A DNA stretch of 64,000 nucleotides from Planctomycetota bacterium (GCA_024280885.1 JAJRPF010000008.1:199707-263706), one strand, 5' to 3'; counted from the stretch's first letter, positions 50,985 through 60,389 are shown. Numbers and translations: made by a program. The notes: generated by a model from the sequence alone, not told the origin.

Positions 50985-52388
50985 TCACTCTGGGGTGACG
51001 AGCGCGTGCCAGGCTGTGAACGCGGTGCGAGTGGGATGACCGTCGCGCAGGCGTTCCCAGATCGTGATGGCAAGCCACCGCGCATTGTCGGCGTCGTCGT
51101 TGAGCGTCGCCTCGACGACGAAGCGCTCTCCATCGCGCGTCGCGACGACGCCGTCGTCGGCTGTTGAGTTCGCGCGCCACGAGATCGGCACGCCGTCGGC
51201 TGACCACGGGAAGCCCGCGTCGGCGCGCGCCGACAGCCGGAACGCGGCACCGGCTGCAGATCCCCCGTCCTCGGTCTCCGCGGCGTCCCAGGCAATGCGG
51301 ACCACAAGCCCCGTCTCGGCCCGGGCGACGCTGACCTCGACCGCCAAGGGATCGTCGCCGTCGCCGCGCAACGGGTAGAGCGGAAGCCGGGCTCTCTCGC
51401 TTGCCGCTTCCTTCGCCGAGACGGGGATCGTCGCACCCACGGGCACGTCTGCCGGTGCGTCTGCCCGCAGAGCCAGAACGTGATCGGCCAGCGCCCAGAG
51501 GTTCTCGATCATGGCCGTCGTCTCCGGCATCGGCGTCCCGGGAATGCCGAGGTAGATGCGACGGATCAGATCCTCGGGCGAGTTCCCACCCTTCAACGGT
51601 TCGCGCGTCAGGTCGCGGGCGCGGATCGGGCGGCCGGCGTAGTCCTTCAGGTCGCGCTCGACGGCGTCTGCAGCCGTGCCATCCGCCCCGTGGCACTCCG
51701 TGCAATAGAATGCAAACGTGCGATCCGGAGGTGTGTCAGGCGGTCTGGCGGGGCGCTCCGGTACGTCGAAGATCGCACCCGGGATCTGTAGATCGGCCGC
51801 GATCTCGCGCGCCTCGTTCGCGCTGAGCTCGTCGTCCTCGGCGAGTAGGTCAGCGACCTTCGCCTCGAAGGCAAGTCGCCGTACGACGCGCGCTACCGTC
51901 GCAATGTCGTCGGACGTCAGATGCGCCGAAGCGGGCATCGCCGACCCCGGCATTCCGCGTGAGATGACGCGTTCCAGCGCGGCATCCGTCGGCAGTCCCG
52001 ACTTGGTGTCGCGCAGCTTGAACACACCGCTGCCGAAATCCCGTGGGAGCGGGTCGAGTTCCATGGCGAGCGCACCGTCGCCGCGTCCCTCGTCGCCGTG
52101 ACACGCCGCACACTGAAGGCGGTAGAGCGCGCGCTCTTCGGGAGTCACGTCGGTCGGAGGGGCTGCGGGCGGCTCTGGGGGCAGCGTGGGCGACGCCCGT
52201 CGCGGCGCGGCGACGTTCCTCGGCGACCGCGTCGCGCGCAGAGGTCGCGGGGCGAACTCTGCGGCGGTCATCTTCGTGGGCGCCAGCGCCGGATCGGCGG
52301 CGGCCTTCTCACCGCAGCCCGCCGCAAGGATCGACAGCGAGAACGCGAGAGCGAGGAAGGGTCGCCGGGTTGGATGGACTGTCATCAT
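50985..52388 (-). CDS. Diheme cytochrome c with ethylbenzene-dehydrogenase-like heme-b domain, lipoprotein
   Basis: The 467-residue protein has a lipoprotein signal (LSILAAGC, Cys25) and a Pro/Ala-rich linker. Two cytochrome c domains follow, with CAACH (93-97) and CTECH (229-233), and Met in GMPGSAMP and GIPGTPMP as likely sixth ligands. The C-terminal ~150 residues (LPLYPLRGDGDDPLAVEVSVA, VVRIAWDAAE, ARWLAITIWERLRDG) resemble the EB_dh-type heme-b-binding domain found in DMSO-reductase-family gamma subunits and related cytochromes. It is likely a periplasmic electron carrier for a molybdo- or other oxidoreductase outside the window. Confidence 0.78.
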   Translation of the reverse strand: MMTVHPTRRPFLALAFSLSILAAGCGEKAAADPALAPTKMTAAEFAPRPLRATRSPRNVAAPRRASPTLPPEPPAAPPTDVTPEERALYRLQCAACHGDEGRGDGALAMELDPLPRDFGSGVFKLRDTKSGLPTDAALERVISRGMPGSAMPASAHLTSDDIATVARVVRRLAFEAKVADLLAEDDELSANEAREIAADLQIPGAIFDVPERPARPPDTPPDRTFAFYCTECHGADGTAADAVERDLKDYAGRPIRARDLTREPLKGGNSPEDLIRRIYLGIPGTPMPETTAMIENLWALADHVLALRADAPADVPVGATIPVSAKEAASERARLPLYPLRGDGDDPLAVEVSVARAETGLVVRIAWDAAETEDGGSAAGAAFRLSARADAGFPWSADGVPISWRANSTADDGVVATRDGERFVVEATLNDDADNARWLAITIWERLRDGHPTRTAFTAWHALVTPE

Positions 52389-52477
52389 GAGACGCCCCGT
52401 CCCGCATGGACGCGACGTCCCTTCCAGGTCGGACTTACGTCTCTCCGCGCTTCAGCGAATAGCGCGCAATTCCGAGC

Positions 52478-52521
52478 AGCGCAGGCTTCAGCGTGACCAT
52501 CGTCACACCGTCGCCTGCGCT
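52478..52521 (-). terminator. Hairpin at the 3' end of the coiled-coil protein gene
   Basis: AGCGCAGGC (52478-52486) pairs perfectly with GCCTGCGCT (52513-52521). Inside, GTGAC and GTCAC pair around a CATC loop. The right arm overlaps the stop codon of the minus-strand gene at 52520. No T tract was seen. Confidence 0.5.
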
Positions 52522-53773
52522 AACCGCCGTCTGCGGGACTGCGGTAGAAGACGAGGCTGCCCGGTACCGCACGTAGACCCTTGCGCCCGCCGGCATCCAG
52601 ATCGAGTTGCGCGTCCAGGGTCCGCAACAGTTCGAGTACGGCGACCGCGCTCTCCGTCACATGATCGACTTGCAGCATTCCGGTCTTCACGAGACCGTCA
52701 GGCTCCCAAGCGAGCAACTCATCGGGGAGCTCACTCACCCACGACTCGACGAGCGCGCGTGTCCGCTCTGCGTTGTCGGCGTCGATCCCGCCGCGGCGCG
52801 TGACCCACGCGTTCACCTTCAACGTCAGATCAGCTCGGTCCGTGAAGAGCAACGGGCCGGTCTTCCCCGCCCATGCCAGACTCTCGGAGAAGATGTCGAG
52901 TTGTGTACGGCCGCGAACGGACTCGGGGCGCACGGCTTCGTGCTGCGCTGTGCTCAGGAGTGCGTACATCTCCTGGAAGTAGTCGTGCTTGAGCCGGGAT
53001 TCGTCCACCAGGCGTTCGACAACGTACGTGTCATCGTCGTAGGCGGCGACGCGCTTCGTCTCGCGGGCGGAGTAGTCCGCCGTCAGCTTGTCCAGTTTCG
53101 CCGTCTGCGCGGCGTCGAGCGGCATGTCGAGCGCGAGCAGAGTCGCTGCCAACGCATTTGACATGAAGCCGGGATGGCTGAATGCTCCGTTGACATCGCT
53201 GCCAGCGACGCCCTTCTGCGAGAGTTTCAGCGCCGTCGTGACAAGGGGACCATTGTAGCGCTGGATCGAACCGACCGTCTCCGCGGGCAACTCCGTCATC
53301 GGCCGGCCCTCGGCGAGATGCGCGGCGAGCTGCGAGATCAACGCAGGCATTTTCGACATGCTCTCCGCGACCACCTCCCAATCGAGGTCCGCAAGCGCGT
53401 CGCCCATCCCCTCGGGTTTGAATGCCGGGTACTTGCTGACCGCCACGCGCCAGCCCGTAGGCACCTCGACGTCTTCGACGTCCGGTTGCTCCGCCGCCGC
53501 CATCGCGACCTCCAGCTCATCGCGGGTCGTCTCGACCTCCGCCAACAACGCCTTCACGCGAAGCTCCGCCTGGCGCGTTCGTCGGCGCTCCCCTGCGAGC
53601 TCGGCATCGAGCTCCTCGATGCGCGTCCGCGACTGATCGAGGGTCGAGACCGTTTGCTCTCCCGCCTCTCGTAGCTCGGACATCGCCGACGCGTGCGTGC
53701 GCATGCTGATGAACGCCCCGACTGCCATGACGATCAATGCGCCGCCCGCCACCATCAACACTTGCTTGCCCAT
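52520..53773 (-). CDS. Membrane-anchored coiled-coil protein, unknown function
   Basis: The 417-residue protein has one N-terminal transmembrane helix (MGKQVLMVAGGALIVMAVGA). A heptad-rich coiled coil follows (~30-95: ELREAGEQTVSTLDQSRTR, AELRVKALLAEVETTRDELE), then a mostly helical C-terminal domain of ~300 residues with no motif I recognise. AGGAG is eight bases upstream. The gene order runs, on the minus strand, from the lipoprotein (53947) through this gene to the cytochrome (50985). Nothing shown here fixes a role. Confidence 0.6.
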   Translation of the reverse strand: MGKQVLMVAGGALIVMAVGAFISMRTHASAMSELREAGEQTVSTLDQSRTRIEELDAELAGERRRTRQAELRVKALLAEVETTRDELEVAMAAAEQPDVEDVEVPTGWRVAVSKYPAFKPEGMGDALADLDWEVVAESMSKMPALISQLAAHLAEGRPMTELPAETVGSIQRYNGPLVTTALKLSQKGVAGSDVNGAFSHPGFMSNALAATLLALDMPLDAAQTAKLDKLTADYSARETKRVAAYDDDTYVVERLVDESRLKHDYFQEMYALLSTAQHEAVRPESVRGRTQLDIFSESLAWAGKTGPLLFTDRADLTLKVNAWVTRRGGIDADNAERTRALVESWVSELPDELLAWEPDGLVKTGMLQVDHVTESAVAVLELLRTLDAQLDLDAGGRKGLRAVPGSLVFYRSPADGG

Positions 53774-53946
53774 CTAGAATCTCCTGGCTTGCATCCTCGC
53801 GGCCAGAACTGGCGCGCGATCTCCCGGTCCGAATCAGAACCGGTGATCGAGCAGTTGGTTCGGCTTTCCGGCTGCGCCGTACGTACCGCCGCGCGCAGTC
53901 ACGCACGGCTGCTGGCGTTCGCTTTGCCCGAGCGACCGTGAGTGAC

Positions 53947-54366
53947 TCAGTCGCAGGGTTCAGGGGCCGCTACGTTGTTGATGTTACCGCTCCATTCTCC
54001 TACCACCGGCGACGAGAGAGACGTCTTGAACACGGCGCAGAGGTCGTAGCCCATGGGGACCTCATCCATGACGTTCATCAACGTATCGACGCCCTCGACG
54101 TAGGGCATCTCCGACGGCGAGTAGATGATCGTTCCCGAGCCGCCACCCTTGTTCTCGGTGTACACGGCGATGAGTGTGTTCAGCGCTCCACGACGCACCT
54201 CGTAGAGCGTCGGGCGCGTCATGTACATCACGTCGCCTGGGCCGGGAACCGGCGGAGTCGAGTCAGTGCTCGAATCCGAAGTCACACATCCGGAGAGCAG
54301 GCTCGTTGCGGCGAAGACCACGCAAACAAGCGTGAGTGCGCGCATCCAGTTTCGAAGCCGGGACAT
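53947..54366 (-). CDS. Small lipoprotein, unknown function
   Basis: The 139-residue protein has a strong lipoprotein signal (VVFAATSLLSGC, Cys ~27). A Ser/Pro-rich linker follows (SDSSTDSTPPVPGPG), then a ~90-residue compact domain (MTRPTLYEVRRGALNTLIAVYT, GTIIYSPSEMPYVEGVDTLM, YDLCAVFKTSLSS) with a Cys pair that may be disulfide-bonded. GGAGGAG lies just upstream. It has no recognised domain. Confidence 0.65.
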   Translation of the reverse strand: MSRLRNWMRALTLVCVVFAATSLLSGCVTSDSSTDSTPPVPGPGDVMYMTRPTLYEVRRGALNTLIAVYTENKGGGSGTIIYSPSEMPYVEGVDTLMNVMDEVPMGYDLCAVFKTSLSSPVVGEWSGNINNVAAPEPCD

Positions 54367-54455
54367 GGCTCCTCCTTCCCCAAAGCGGTGCGCCGCTGCG
54401 GCTGCACCGCACTTCGGACGCTACCGCCGGCGCCCCGTCGAATGCAAGTGTCAGG

Positions 54456-57400
54456 TCAGAGCGCCGTCACGCGCTCCAACGCCTCCGTGACCGAGATCGT
54501 GTCCAGCATCGTGTCGTGAGTCGTCTCCGGCGTGGCGTCTGCCGCGCTGCGCACGATCTCGGCCGCACGCCCGGCGAGCGGTCCCGCGTGGGGAGCGAGC
54601 AGCCCGGCGAACTGGACAGCCAGCTCCGGATGATCCGCCGCCGCGACCTCGTCGAGCAGACGCGCCAATTCGTCCGCATCGACCGCGTCGCCGCAGACCA
54701 TCTCCATCGCGCGCGCCACCAGGTGCATCGGTCGCGCACCGATCGCGCCCCACAGCACCGCTGCGCGGGTGGCCAGGGCACGCGCATTGTCCAGACGGTC
54801 GGCGCGCCAAGCGAATGCACACTCCGTGGTGGCGATCATGGCCTCGAGTTGGGGCGATCCGATCTCGGCAGCGGCATCGACCAACTCGAGGTCCGGGCCC
54901 GTCCAATCCCCCCGCCGGTAGCGTGCGTCGCGCAGGAGCGACTCTGCGTAGCCCTCGTAGACCGGATGACGACATGCTTTAGCCAGTTGGACGACGCGTC
55001 GCGCCACGTCTTCGGTCTCTTCGAAACGGCATGCACTCAGGAGCACCGTGCCGACGTTCAGGAGGGCTGCCATGCGCACTGTCGCGCGTTCGCCGTCACA
55101 GTCCGCTTCGAGATGCAGCGCGACAGCCGCCTCTGGACCCTCGCGTCGCCCCACGAGCGTCGCGCTCCATGTCCGATGATTGTCCAGGGCGCGCTGGTTG
55201 GCGCTGGCCTGCGCCCACGCCCCGATCTCCTTCAGGACTTGCTTGTGAGTCGCGACATCGAGGTTCTCCGCAGCTGCCATTCGTTGACACTGACGCCAGA
55301 GCTCGAGGATCTCGTCGTCGAGCGGTCCGCAGTCGTCGAGGAGTTGCAGTGCACGACTGGACTCACCGCGTTGGCGTTCGAGAACGGCGAGCAGGAACTC
55401 ACGCAACTGACAGAGGCCGCTCGACGATCGGGGCGCGCGATCCAACTCGTAGAGGGCTTCGTTCGTCGCGGAGGGCGTACCCTCGGACATGCAGGCATCG
55501 GTGTAGCCGCATAACAACTCGGCGTATGCAGCGCCGTCGTTCGCTTCACGCGCGACGTCGAGCCCCTGCTCGATCGTGGCGCAGGCTTCGCTGGTACGCC
55601 CGTCGCTGGCGAGCGCACTTCCGACCGAGAGAGCCGCGGTGATGACCTCGTCGGTCGCTCCAGCGGCGACGAGATGGCGGACCCGTTCGGGCGCGTTCTC
55701 CGGCACGGCACGGGCCAGTGCGAGATGCGCGCTGCGCCGCGTTTCATCGGGCCAGATCTGGGGGACATCCGGAAGCGCGAGTGGCTGCAATCGGCCGTCG
55801 TCGAGCCGCTGCACCAACCCCTCGGCGATGAGCAATTCGACCTCCGGCTCGAGCATCCAGGCCGGACGGTCCACGACGCGCGCGAGGAGTTCGTCCGTCG
55901 AGTACGGCCACGCGAGCGCGATCCAGGCGAGGAGCTCTCGCAATCCCTCGGACCTGAGAATACCCGTGCCCCAGCTGTCGGAACTCCGCGAGGCCCGCAA
56001 TGGACGTCCGCCCTGCAAGCGGGCGAGAGACGCCCGATCGACGCGCACACGTCCGCCCTCCCGCTGCGCCAAGCCATGGAGGACCCACGCAGAGATCTCG
56101 GAGTGCACGCGCGATGGATCTCCTCCGGTGCGGCGCCACAATTCCTCGGCGGCGCCTTCCGGTAGGTGCAATAGACGGCTCGATCCGATGAACAGGGGCT
56201 CCAAGTCCTGCGCGCCGAGGTGACCGAGCCGGATGCACTCGTGAGTCGGCTCGGCGACGACGCGAAGGATGGCACCATGGTCGCGTGCGCGATCGAGGGC
56301 GCGCGCCGACCATTGGTCGATCTGATCCGGATCGTCGGCGAGTAACACCAAGCCGCTCGCGAGCGCATCGTGAAGGCGGCGATCCAGCGTCGCGAAAGCC
56401 TCGTCGCGCGAGAGTGCCGCGATGTCGTCGAGGTCGCCGAGAACGCCAGACAGGCTGGCGAACGGGCTGCGGCCGAGCGTCACCCAACTCACGCTGATGT
56501 CGTCATCGGCAAGTTCTTCCGCGACCTCCCGTAGGAGGCGCGTGCGACCTGAACTCTGCGCTCCGCAGATGTCGATCGACACACCCCGGCGCGCGGCCTG
56601 CAGGGCACGGTCGAGAGGCGCGCGCGATCCGAGCCAGATCAACGCGGCGTCGCTCTCGATGCGGGAGCCCTCGCCGAAGAACCTGCGGATCGCGTCCACC
56701 GCAGTGCGCGGGCGGTCTTCTGGGTGCACCGAAAGAAGAACGTTCACTGCGCGTGCTACGTTGCGCGGGACGTGGGGTGCGGCCTGCGCAAGCGGGATGA
56801 ACGAGCCGGAGAGCTTGCGACGCGCGAGATCGCCGAAGTTGTCACCGTCGATGGGCAGCGCTCCGGCAAGCGCCTCGTAGAGCATGACGCCGACTGCGTA
56901 GAGATCGGTGCGGCCGTCGATGGCGGCGGTCCCCAATTGTTCGGGCGCCATGTACTGTGGCGTTCCCACGAACGCGCCCGTCAATGTGAGCGAGTCTCCG
57001 GCGAGTGCTGGCCCGCGCGAGAGACCGAAGTCCACGACCGTTACGCGCCCGTCGGCGCCGACCAGCACGTTTCCGGGCTTGAGGTCTCGGTGGACGACCC
57101 CCGCTGCATGGACGTGTCCGAGTGTCTCAAGGAGCGATCGCGCGAGTGGGCCGATGCCCTCCCACGTTCTCGCTCGGCCTTCCCCCGGGAAGTCCGTGCC
57201 CTCGACCAGGTCCATGACCAGGTGGATCTCGCCGTCCTCGCGGACGTCGTCGCGCAGCGTGACGACACCTGGCAGGCGCAGCAGTCGGAGTGCGGCAATC
57301 TCGCGCCGGATCCGCGGTTCAGGAGCGCGGGCGCCGGGCAGGAGTGACTTCACGGCGACGGGCGCGTCGAGCAGAAGATCGCGCGCGCGGCGGACGACGC

Positions 57401-57482
57401 CGGAACCGCCCTCGCCCAGGACGTCGCTCAGGGCGTAGCGGCCCGCGATGACGCGTGCGCTCCCGGCCTTGGTCGCGAGCAT
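54456..57482 (-). CDS. Large Ser/Thr protein kinase with AAA-like and TPR-rich C-terminal region
   Basis: The 1008-residue protein starts with a Hanks-type kinase domain (~15-270): P-loop GEGGSG (23-28), VAVK (K45), HRDLKPGN (D133), DFG (D151) and APEQ. All catalytic residues are present. A putative ATPase module follows, with a P-loop-like GAQSSGRT (~307-314) in which the usual Lys is Arg, so nucleotide binding may be lost. The C-terminal ~600 residues are helical repeats resembling TPRs, the layout of AfsK/MalT-like STAND kinases of planctomycetes and myxobacteria. It probably integrates a signal through the repeats and phosphorylates targets. No transmembrane helix was seen. Confidence 0.88.
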   Translation of the reverse strand: MLATKAGSARVIAGRYALSDVLGEGGSGVVRRARDLLLDAPVAVKSLLPGARAPEPRIRREIAALRLLRLPGVVTLRDDVREDGEIHLVMDLVEGTDFPGEGRARTWEGIGPLARSLLETLGHVHAAGVVHRDLKPGNVLVGADGRVTVVDFGLSRGPALAGDSLTLTGAFVGTPQYMAPEQLGTAAIDGRTDLYAVGVMLYEALAGALPIDGDNFGDLARRKLSGSFIPLAQAAPHVPRNVARAVNVLLSVHPEDRPRTAVDAIRRFFGEGSRIESDAALIWLGSRAPLDRALQAARRGVSIDICGAQSSGRTRLLREVAEELADDDISVSWVTLGRSPFASLSGVLGDLDDIAALSRDEAFATLDRRLHDALASGLVLLADDPDQIDQWSARALDRARDHGAILRVVAEPTHECIRLGHLGAQDLEPLFIGSSRLLHLPEGAAEELWRRTGGDPSRVHSEISAWVLHGLAQREGGRVRVDRASLARLQGGRPLRASRSSDSWGTGILRSEGLRELLAWIALAWPYSTDELLARVVDRPAWMLEPEVELLIAEGLVQRLDDGRLQPLALPDVPQIWPDETRRSAHLALARAVPENAPERVRHLVAAGATDEVITAALSVGSALASDGRTSEACATIEQGLDVAREANDGAAYAELLCGYTDACMSEGTPSATNEALYELDRAPRSSSGLCQLREFLLAVLERQRGESSRALQLLDDCGPLDDEILELWRQCQRMAAAENLDVATHKQVLKEIGAWAQASANQRALDNHRTWSATLVGRREGPEAAVALHLEADCDGERATVRMAALLNVGTVLLSACRFEETEDVARRVVQLAKACRHPVYEGYAESLLRDARYRRGDWTGPDLELVDAAAEIGSPQLEAMIATTECAFAWRADRLDNARALATRAAVLWGAIGARPMHLVARAMEMVCGDAVDADELARLLDEVAAADHPELAVQFAGLLAPHAGPLAGRAAEIVRSAADATPETTHDTMLDTISVTEALERVTAL

Positions 57483-57660
57483 GCCCCGTCCCCCCTACTC
57501 CTCGTCAGAGTGCGCACTGCCTGATCGCCTCCGGGCACTCGCCGCATGCCCGTCCGCTGCGCGCATCGCTCCTTCGTCCCGGTTGCGCCGAGTCAGCCTT
57601 GAGAGTGTAGCAGAGCGCCGGTGCTCCGGGTCCGTGCGCGGACAGATTGCCGCGGCGCAC

Positions 57661-57744
57661 CTTGCGACGTGCTCCTTGCGACGTGCTCCGTGCGACGTGC
57701 TCCGTGCGAAGAGCTCTGCGCGGAGTGTTCCTTGCGCAGTGTTC
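57661..57744. repeat. Tandem 14-bp minisatellite, six copies
   Basis: The unit CTTGCGACGTGCTC is repeated at least six times with gradual divergence (second copy exact, then CGTGCGACGTGCTC, and so on). It lies just 3' of the TPR-like gene (57755-58669) and upstream of the kinase. The 272-base gap contains no gene. This may be replication slippage or a protein-binding array. Confidence 0.6.
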
Positions 57745-57754
57745 CGTGCGGCGA

Positions 57755-58669
57755 TCAGCCGAGCAGGGTGTCGAGCTTTGTGAGTTCCGCCTCGCAGAAC
57801 CCGCGAAACCCCTCGTCCCTAACGGCGGCTGCCTGCGCGGCGGCCGCGTCGCGATTCTCGCCTGCGGCGGTCGCTGAACCCTTGGCGTGCCACGCCCTTG
57901 TGAGGGCCTCGCGCGCGAAGAAGAGCTCGCCTGCGTCGGCGTCATTCTCTTCGCACACCGAGAGGCACGACTGGGCGTGGCGGAGCGCTGCGTCGACGTC
58001 TCCAAGCTGGAGTTGGGTCATTGCCAGCCGGTACTCGGCGCGTTCGACGTTCGTCCACGTCCCCGCGATCTCCCAGTACGTGCGACCAGCCTGTGCCGCT
58101 CTCAGCATGAGTGCCTCCGCGGTGTCATCGCGCTCCTTCGCGTTCTCGAGTTCGCACGCGATGTTGTTGCCCGCAGTCGCCAGCCCGATCGCAGCCGGAT
58201 CGCCCTTCGCTGGGCCGTACGCCGCGAGGTCGGTCGCTTCCGCGAACGTCGTCATCGCATCGTCGACGCGCTTCTGTCCGAGCAGCGCGGACGATGCGAT
58301 CGCCATCACGCGCACGCGCCCCGAGTTCTTCGGATGGTCAGGATCGTGACCGGCCTCGATGAACGCTTCGCATGCGGCGGCGTCACCGAGGCAGTGATGG
58401 AGCACGGCCTTCGAGCGCTGGAGTGACTTCCATTCGGGAGAGCCCGCTGCGACCGCGGCGTGTTCTTCGAGGCGCCCGAGCAACTCAAGCCCGTCGTCCC
58501 AACGACCCAGGTGTTCGCCCGCGACATGCACGACCAGTCCGGCCAGCATCGGCGCGTGCTTGGCCTCGGTCATAAGTGCGACTCCATCGGGCAGTCCGTC
58601 GAACACGCCCTGCTCGTCGTCGGCATGCTTCTGCCAGCCCGTGCTCACGAAATTCGCCAGGTCGCTCAT
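57755..58669 (-). CDS. TPR-like helical repeat protein
   Basis: The 304-residue cytoplasmic protein is built of about six helical hairpins of TPR type (LLGRLEEHAAVAAGSPEWKS, TAEALMLRAAQAGRTYWEI, AEYRLAMTQLQLGDVDAALR, ALRHAQSCLSVCEENDADAG). No catalytic motif was seen. AGGAGGAC is immediately upstream of the ATG. It follows the epimerase gene in the same direction and precedes the kinase with TPR-like repeats; a shared role with that kinase is possible but unproven. Confidence 0.6.
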   Translation of the reverse strand: MSDLANFVSTGWQKHADDEQGVFDGLPDGVALMTEAKHAPMLAGLVVHVAGEHLGRWDDGLELLGRLEEHAAVAAGSPEWKSLQRSKAVLHHCLGDAAACEAFIEAGHDPDHPKNSGRVRVMAIASSALLGQKRVDDAMTTFAEATDLAAYGPAKGDPAAIGLATAGNNIACELENAKERDDTAEALMLRAAQAGRTYWEIAGTWTNVERAEYRLAMTQLQLGDVDAALRHAQSCLSVCEENDADAGELFFAREALTRAWHAKGSATAAGENRDAAAAQAAAVRDEGFRGFCEAELTKLDTLLG

Positions 58670-58781
58670 CCCGTCCTCCTGCTCTGGTCACGTCGCCTTT
58701 CACGTAGCATATCGTACCGCGGCGAGCCTGCGTCCATCACGGAACGGGTCTCTGCGCGATCGCTCGTCGCCACGGCGCGTC

Positions 58782-59717
58782 TCATTGCCGTGCCGCGAGA
58801 TCTCGCGCTGCCTCCGCCCACGAGGGGAACTCGAAGTCGAAGCCCGCGTCGATGAGGCGGCCCGGGACGACGCGGCGGCTCTTCAGAACCAACTCCGCAT
58901 CGGTGCGCAAGACAAACGTCCCCAACTCAAGCATCCACCTCGTTGCGGGGAGACCGATCGGCATGCCCGCCGTGGCGCGTAGCGTCCGCATGAACTCGCG
59001 CTGCGGGAGCGGCGCCGGAGCGGCGACGATGATCGGCCCCTCGATTTCGTCGTGCTCAAGCAACCAGAGCACGGAGCGCTCGAAATCGCGGTGGTGGATC
59101 CACGACATGTATTGCGCCCCGCCCGCAATCGCACCGCCGAGCCCGAAACGCGCGAGGCGGTAGAGGATCGCAAATGGTCCGCCCGTCTCGGGGCCCATCA
59201 CCATTGCGGCGCGAAGTGCGACGCGGCGCGTGTCGGGCGTCTGCGCGTCGCGTAGCTCGCGTTCCCAGGCGTGCGCGATCTCGACGCTGTAGCGCCAGTA
59301 CGCGGGCACGTCCGGCTCGTACCCACCGATCACCCCTGAGGCCTCGTCGTTCGGCGCATCGAGCCGGTGAGCGTAGATCGTGGCCGTGCTCGCCTGCAGC
59401 CACACGCGTGGGGGATGGGTAGCTGCGGCGATCGCCTGGCCGACCACGCGTGTCGAGTCGATCCGCGACACGAGCATCTCGGTCAGGTTCGTCTTGTTGT
59501 AGCGACAGTTGACGGTGCGGCCCGCGAGGTTGATCACGGCATCAGCGCCGTCGATCTCGTCGGCCCAGGCGCCGAGTGTCCGACCGTCCCACGTGACAAC
59601 ACGTGCAGCGCTGAGGCCGCCACGGCTGAGAACCACGACGTCGTCTCCGCGTCCGAGGAGCGCACGCGTGAGCAGCGCGCCGAGTTGGCCGGTCCCGCCC
59701 GGGATAACGATTTTCAT
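58782..59717 (-). CDS. TIGR01777 family epimerase (SDR39U1-like, DUF1731)
   Basis: The 311-residue atypical SDR starts MKIVIPGGTGQLGALLTRAL, a GGTGxLG Rossmann motif. It has the family's VVTWDGRTLGAWADEIDGADAVINLAGRTVNCRY and ISRIDSTRVVGQAI segments, and a C-terminal DUF1731-type part (MPIGLPATRWMLELGTFVLRTDAELVLKSRRVVPGRL) that is close to the family consensus. It probably binds NADP(H); the substrate is unknown. It is divergent from the TetR gene, with a TetR-type operator between them. Confidence 0.9.
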   Translation of the reverse strand: MKIVIPGGTGQLGALLTRALLGRGDDVVVLSRGGLSAARVVTWDGRTLGAWADEIDGADAVINLAGRTVNCRYNKTNLTEMLVSRIDSTRVVGQAIAAATHPPRVWLQASTATIYAHRLDAPNDEASGVIGGYEPDVPAYWRYSVEIAHAWERELRDAQTPDTRRVALRAAMVMGPETGGPFAILYRLARFGLGGAIAGGAQYMSWIHHRDFERSVLWLLEHDEIEGPIIVAAPAPLPQREFMRTLRATAGMPIGLPATRWMLELGTFVLRTDAELVLKSRRVVPGRLIDAGFDFEFPSWAEAARDLAARQ

Positions 59718-59765
59718 GGCGTGTCAGTATACCGGCCGAGAGCCTCCGACTAATGTCCTTGCATT

Positions 59766-59783
59766 GTACCGATCGTTCGGTAC
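59766..59783 (+). promoter_or_regulatory. TetR-type operator in the epimerase/tetR divergent region
   Basis: GTACCGATCGTTCGGTAC is an 18-base palindrome with two central mismatches (16 of 18). Its core ACCGATCGTTCGGT closely matches the perfect palindrome at 60390-60403. It lies in the 87-base gap between the epimerase start and the TetR start, so it can control both. Confidence 0.65.
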
Positions 59784-59804
59784 GGTCGGGGCCGAGACAA
59801 GACA

Positions 59805-60368
59805 GTGCCCGCTCAGAGACTCACCCGCGACCAAGCCCTGGATCGGATCACCGAGGTGTTCCGGCGTTGGGGCTATGACGGCGCGACCCTGCGAATGCTC
59901 TCCGAGGCGACAGGGTTGGGGCGCGCGAGCCTCTACCACCACTTCCCCGGCGGGAAAGAGGAGATGGCGCACGCGGTCTTCGCGCACATCGGTGGCCGTG
60001 TTCAGCGGCATGTGATCGACCCGCTTTCCGGCGCCGGGACGCCGCGCGAACGACTTGAACGTCATGCGCGGGGAGTCAGTCGCGTATTCGACGGCGGGAA
60101 GAGCAACTGTCTCTGGGGCGCCATGGTGCTCGGCGGCGGGATCGAGCTCTTCGCCGACGAGATAGAGACAGCGCTCACGGCGTGGATCCGGGCTGTGGCC
60201 GCCGTCCTGCGCGACGCGGGCGTCGCACCTCGCGAGGCGACACGTCGGGCAGAAGCCGCGATGGTGCGCGTCCAGGGCGCCCTCGTCGTCAGCCGTGGAC
60301 TCGCATCGACGGCGCATTTTCAACGCGTGATCAAGGGCCTGCCGAGTGCGTTGCTCGGCGAGGTCTGA
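59805..60368 (+). CDS. TetR/AcrR family repressor (reactive-species/NemR-AcuR-like group)
   Basis: The 187-residue protein starts at GTG. The DNA-binding domain is RDQALDRITEVFRRWGYDGATLRMLSEATGLGRASLYHHFPGGKEEM-like, given here in parts: ITEVFRRWGYDGATLRML, SEATGLGRASLYHHF and GGKEEMAHAVFAH. The C-terminal region includes GKSNCLWGAMVLGGG with one Cys that could sense electrophiles, as in this subgroup. It recognises ACCGA-type palindromes; a near-perfect and a perfect copy precede this gene and the next. It most likely represses itself, the divergent epimerase and the DsrE/PPOX genes. Confidence 0.88.
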   Translation: MPAQRLTRDQALDRITEVFRRWGYDGATLRMLSEATGLGRASLYHHFPGGKEEMAHAVFAHIGGRVQRHVIDPLSGAGTPRERLERHARGVSRVFDGGKSNCLWGAMVLGGGIELFADEIETALTAWIRAVAAVLRDAGVAPREATRRAEAAMVRVQGALVVSRGLASTAHFQRVIKGLPSALLGEV

Positions 60369-60389
60369 TTTCTATTTGCACAGCAGTAG

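Noticed and set aside
57661..57744. CRISPR array
   Set aside because: The repeat is only 14 bp with no spacers, and no cas gene is present.
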